Source of the DNA: JAOPZW01 sp963788935
Lineage (GTDB): Bacteria > Actinomycetota > Thermoleophilia > Solirubrobacterales > Solirubrobacteraceae
Assembly: GCA_963788935.1 (NCBI GenBank)
Contig: CAWBIM010000016.1
Span: forward strand, 310,001 to 374,000
Direction of reading: 5' to 3'
Length of the DNA: 64,000 bases
Under the pieces are notes generated by a model. It was given only the letters and a program-made list of their open reading frames with translations. It was not told the origin of the DNA and did no database searches. Position numbers and translations under genes: made by a program. Positions 60,913-64,000 of this stretch are shown here, in pieces (the stretch's first letter is position 1; each line of letters begins with the position of its first letter).

Positions 60913-62898
60913 GTGCCCCCGCCTCCGCGTCGTCACCCGAGCGTTGTTCCCGCTCTCGCCCTGACCATCACGCTCTTGACGCTCCTGGCGCTCGCGCCGG
61001 CGGCCGGGGCGCAGGCGCCGCGGCTGACGCGCTGCCCGGGCCAGTCCTCGTTCGGCTGCGGGACGCTCAACGTGCCCCTCGACTACTCCGGCCGCGTGCC
61101 CGGCACGGTGCCGCTGCACTTCGCCGCGCGCTCGTCGTTCCCGCGCAACGGCAAGATCCTCATCGCCCTCACGGGCGGCCCGGGCCAGCCGGGGGTCGAC
61201 GCGGCGACGTCGTTCTCGATCGCGCTCGAGCCCGCGCTGCGCCAGTACCGCCTGGTCGTGCTCGACCAGCGGGGGACGGGCAAGTCCGGCGTGCTGCGCT
61301 GCCCGCAGGTCCAGGCCCTGCGCGACCTCGACGCGTTCCTGCCGCAGACCGTCGCCGGCTGCGCGGCGCAGGTCGGCGCCCGGCGGGCCTTCTACACGAC
61401 GGCCGACACCGTCCTCGACCTCGACGCGCTGCGCAAGGCGCTGGGCGCCTCGAAGGTCGCGCTCATGGGGATCTCCTACGGCACGCACGTCGCGCTCCAG
61501 TACGCGCGGGCGTTCCCCCAGAACGTCGACCGGCTCATGCTCGACTCGATCGTCGGCCCCGACGGCCCCGACCCGTTCCTGCTCGACACGTTCCGCAACC
61601 TGCCGCGCGTGCTGCGCGAGCAGTGCGCGAACCGCCGCTGCCGCGGCGCGACGACCGACCCCGTCGCCGACGTCGCCGCCGTGGTGAGCCGGATCAACAC
61701 CGCCGGCCCGCTGCGCGGCTCCTACTTCGACGTGGACGGCCACCGCCGGCCGACGTCGTTCCACACGCCCGACGAGCTCGCGTTCATGCTGATCGCGGGC
61801 GACCTCAACCCGCTGCTGCAGGCGGCGCTGCCGGGCGCGATCGCGGCCGCGCGCGGCGGCGACACGGCCGCGCTGATGCGCCTGCGCCGCGTCGCCCAGG
61901 GCGGCCACACGAACACCACCGATCTCAGCTTCGGCCTCAACGTGACCACGGGCTGCCTCGACGTGGCGCTGCCCTACCCGCTCGCGACGACGCCCGTGGA
62001 GGGCCGCCCGGCGATCGCGCAGGCCGCGCTCGCCGCGATCCCGCCGGCGACGTACGCGCCGTTCGACGGTCAGACGGTGCTGCGCACGAGCTACGTCGAC
62101 GACTGCGAGCAGTGGCCCAACGACCTCGCGCGCCCGGCCTTCACCGGCCCGCTGCCCGACGTCCCCGCGCTGCTCCTCGGCGGCCGCCTCGACCTGCGCA
62201 CGCCGGTCGAGAACGCGCGGGCGACGGCGGCACAGCTGCCGCACGCGAGCGTCGTGACCCTGCCCGGCAACGGCCACGACGCGACGGACACCGACCTCAC
62301 CGGCTGCATCGCCCGCGCGTACGACCGCTTCCTCGCCCGGCGCACGGTCGGAAACCCGTGCAAGGGCCGGAACAACGGCTTCCGCCCGCTGCCGCAGCCG
62401 CCGACCGCGCTCAGCGACTTCCGCTCGGCGCCGGGCGTCGGCGGCGCGCGCGGGCGCGTCGTGTTCAGCGTCCTCGACACCGTCGAGGACGCGGTCGTCA
62501 CCACCGCCCAGTACGAGGACGCCGCGCTGCCGCTGCGCGGCGGCGGCCTGCGCGGCGGCCGGTTCCGCGTGTTCGACCAGGGCGCGGCCGTCCGCCTGAC
62601 GAACTACTCCTACGTGCCGGGCGTGCGGGTCACGGGCACGCTGCGCGCGGGCGAGACGAGCACCACCGGGCGGCTCGTCGTCGAGGGCCCGAAGGGTGCC
62701 AACGGCATCGTGCAGCTCACGCGCGACGGCGGCGCGACGGGACGCCTCGGCGGCCGTCCGTTCCGCTACCGGGGGCCCGGCACCTCGTCCTCCGCGGTGT
62801 CGGCCGCGGGCGCCGACGGGCTGCGGACCGGCGTCGCGCCGTCGGCCGCGCTCGTGCGCCACGTGTTCCACAACGCGACGCGCCGCGTCGTCCCGTAG
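60913..62898 (+). CDS. Secreted alpha/beta hydrolase, tripeptidyl-aminopeptidase-like
   Basis: 661 aa. A signal peptide (ALALTITLLTLLALAPAAGA) is followed by CGTLNVPLDYSGRVPGTVPL, the usual entry of the SCO7095/TAP-type peptidase family. Oxyanion hole: ALTGGPGQPG. LDQRGTGKSGVLRC precedes the nucleophile GISYGTHVALQY. The acid is in LLGGRLDLRTPVENA and the His in LPGNGHDATDTD. Six or more Cys suggest extracellular disulfides. The C-terminal ~150 residues form an added beta-rich domain. It probably cleaves peptides or esters outside the cell. Confidence 0.88.
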   Translation: MPPPPRRHPSVVPALALTITLLTLLALAPAAGAQAPRLTRCPGQSSFGCGTLNVPLDYSGRVPGTVPLHFAARSSFPRNGKILIALTGGPGQPGVDAATSFSIALEPALRQYRLVVLDQRGTGKSGVLRCPQVQALRDLDAFLPQTVAGCAAQVGARRAFYTTADTVLDLDALRKALGASKVALMGISYGTHVALQYARAFPQNVDRLMLDSIVGPDGPDPFLLDTFRNLPRVLREQCANRRCRGATTDPVADVAAVVSRINTAGPLRGSYFDVDGHRRPTSFHTPDELAFMLIAGDLNPLLQAALPGAIAAARGGDTAALMRLRRVAQGGHTNTTDLSFGLNVTTGCLDVALPYPLATTPVEGRPAIAQAALAAIPPATYAPFDGQTVLRTSYVDDCEQWPNDLARPAFTGPLPDVPALLLGGRLDLRTPVENARATAAQLPHASVVTLPGNGHDATDTDLTGCIARAYDRFLARRTVGNPCKGRNNGFRPLPQPPTALSDFRSAPGVGGARGRVVFSVLDTVEDAVVTTAQYEDAALPLRGGGLRGGRFRVFDQGAAVRLTNYSYVPGVRVTGTLRAGETSTTGRLVVEGPKGANGIVQLTRDGGATGRLGGRPFRYRGPGTSSSAVSAAGADGLRTGVAPSAALVRHVFHNATRRVVP

Positions 62899-62920
62899 CC
62901 CGGCCGCGGCGCGCTCGGGT

Positions 62921-62926
62921 TAGGCT
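62921..62926 (+). promoter_or_regulatory. Candidate leaderless -10 of the 63-aa membrane protein gene
   Basis: TAGGCT lies 9 bases before the ATG at 62936. Confidence 0.45.
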
Positions 62927-62935
62927 GTCCCGCGC

Positions 62936-63127
62936 ATGTCCGGGCCGATGCGCGTCGCCGCCTTGCTCCTCGTCGTCCTCGGCGTGGCGATGCTCGCCAC
63001 GGGCGAGGTCGCGCTCGGCGTCGCCGACCTCGTCCTCGTCGGCATCCCGCTGTGGGGCGTCGCGACGCTCCACGGCCTGCGTGCGCTGCTCGCCGGTCAC
63101 GGCGGCGGCCGCGGACGGAACGGCTGA
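62936..63127 (+). CDS. Small two-TM membrane protein
   Basis: 63 aa. Two hydrophobic stretches (RVAALLLVVLGVAMLATG and VADLVLVGIPLWGVATLHGL) are followed by a His/Gly/Arg tail. No family is recognised. It begins 9 bases after a TANNNT box and is followed, 25 bases on, by the EamA transporter gene, so the two may be co-transcribed. Confidence 0.55.
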   Translation: MSGPMRVAALLLVVLGVAMLATGEVALGVADLVLVGIPLWGVATLHGLRALLAGHGGGRGRNG

Positions 63128-63151
63128 CGGCCGCCGGGCAGCGCGCAGCCG

Positions 63152-64000
63152 GTGACGACCGCCGCTCCCGCCCTTCGCGCCCTGCCGGCGGAGCTCGCCG
63201 CGCGACCGCGCGCGGTCGCCGTCGCCGGCGCGCTCACGATCGCCTTCTCGAGCATCCTCGTGCGCCTGTCGCACACGACGCCGTCGACGTCCGCGCTGTT
63301 CCGCTGCGTCTACGCGCTGCCGATCCTGGCCGTGCTCGCCTGGCGGGAGGACCGGCGACTCGGGCCGCGGCCGGTGCGCGACCGGCGGCTCGCGCTCGCG
63401 GCGGGCGTGTTCCTCGGCCTCGACCTCCTGTTCTGGCACCGGTCGATCGCCGACATCGGCGCCGGCCTCAGCACCGTGCTCGCGAACCTCCAGGTCGCCG
63501 CGGTGCCGCTGCTGGCGTGGGCCGTGCTCGGCGAGCGGCCGGCGCGGCGGCTGCTGGCGATGCTGCCGGTCGTCATCGCCGGGATCGTCCTCATCTCGGG
63601 CGCGCTCGAGCAGGGCGCCTACGGCCGCGACCCGACGGCGGGCGCGATCTTCGGCGTCCTCACCGGCCTGGCCTACGCCGGCTTCATCCTCGTGCTGCGC
63701 CACTCGAGCGCCGACCGCCGCCCGCCCGCCGGGCCGCTCCTCGACGTCACGCTCACGGCCGCGGCGACGACGCTCGCCGGCGGCCTCGTCATCGGCGACC
63801 TGCACGTCGTCCCGACCTGGCCGGGCCACGCGTGGCTCGTGACGCTCGCGCTGACCTCCCAGATCCTCGGCTGGCTGTTGATCTCCGTGTCGCTGCCGCG
63901 GCTGCCCGCCGCGATCACGTCGGTGCTGCTGACGATCCAGCCGATCGCCGCCGTCGTGCTCGCCGCGATCATCTTCGGCGAGGACCCGACCGCGCTGCAG
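63152..64000 (+). CDS. EamA/DMT-family transporter, 3' end cut by window
   Basis: At least 283 aa visible, nine or more TM segments. VAVAGALTIAFSSILVRLSH and FRCVYALPILAVLAWREDRR form the first EamA repeat, with FLGLDLLFWHRSIADIGAGL. The second repeat begins GAIFGVLTGLAYAGFILVLR and reaches AAITSVLLTIQPIAAVVLAA before the window ends. The GTG start follows CGCAGCCG without a strong Shine-Dalgarno. It is probably a metabolite or amino-acid exporter; substrate unknown. Confidence 0.85.
   Translation, partial: MTTAAPALRALPAELAARPRAVAVAGALTIAFSSILVRLSHTTPSTSALFRCVYALPILAVLAWREDRRLGPRPVRDRRLALAAGVFLGLDLLFWHRSIADIGAGLSTVLANLQVAAVPLLAWAVLGERPARRLLAMLPVVIAGIVLISGALEQGAYGRDPTAGAIFGVLTGLAYAGFILVLRHSSADRRPPAGPLLDVTLTAAATTLAGGLVIGDLHVVPTWPGHAWLVTLALTSQILGWLLISVSLPRLPAAITSVLLTIQPIAAVVLAAIIFGEDPTALQ

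Noticed and set aside
58548..63155. A 1535-residue open frame on the plus strand
   Set aside because: It is antisense to the AAA protease and then out of frame over the peptidase-like gene; composition is Arg/Ala/Asp-rich with no motifs.

Overview
The window is about 64 kb of very GC-rich DNA with dense genes, GTG starts and many stop/start overlaps (ATGA, GTGA, TGATG). An F420-type LLM oxidoreductase, Rex, K+-independent H+-pyrophosphatase, a CeoB/CeoC-like TrkA pair, AftD-like and DUF1707-FHA proteins point to a high-GC actinobacterium. Thermoleophilia/Solirubrobacterales is my best guess, inferred from gene content only. I see no insertion sequences, CRISPR arrays, rRNA or prophage. There is one tRNA (Gln, CUG). 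No gene-free stretch exceeds 300 bases; the longest is 39932-40156.

Layout. (1) 1-9.6 kb, housekeeping: partial metallo-beta-lactamase-fold protein, TetR, a phosphate-transport unit (DUF47, PiT, small membrane protein), a pantothenate operon (DUF2520 protein, panC, panB), family 4 uracil-DNA glycosylase, methyltransferase, GNAT, DUF1707-FHA protein and a secreted GH79-like protein. (2) 9.6-33.3 kb, cell-surface polysaccharide region: GT2 and three GT4 enzymes (one fused to a flippase), two large polytopic glycosyltransferases (one AftD-like), ABC transporter, acyltransferase, flippase, O-antigen-ligase-like protein and three methyltransferases. It is interrupted at 28.9-30.3 kb by a less GC-rich hydrolase/TetR pair. 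(3) 33.4-36.4 kb: LPXTG protein, then tsaE-tsaB-rimI-tsaD for tRNA t6A synthesis. (4) 36.4-42.2 kb: nuclease, glutaredoxin-like protein, rex, glutamate-cysteine-ligase-like protein and hppA. (5) 42.3-47.6 kb: two APC permeases with C-terminal Usp domains and two TrkA/RCK proteins, probably a potassium or amino-acid transport system. (6) 47.6-53.4 kb: MFS, hydrolase, tRNA-Gln and a signalling island with a histidine kinase and three receiver proteins. (7) 53.4-64 kb: tandem ABC exporters, a divergent membrane AAA/M41 protease coupled to a single-TM partner, a secreted peptidase-like hydrolase and a truncated EamA transporter.

Sequence quality. Nine genes show broken frames that a single-base change (usually an extra copy of a neighbouring base) would restore exactly. 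Most lie between 1.3 and 26.7 kb. They look like sequencing or assembly errors, so I annotate these genes as intact with a note. Promoters are often a TANNNT hexamer 7-10 bases before the start codon, suggesting leaderless transcripts. At several divergent pairs the two -10 elements overlap on a shared TA step.
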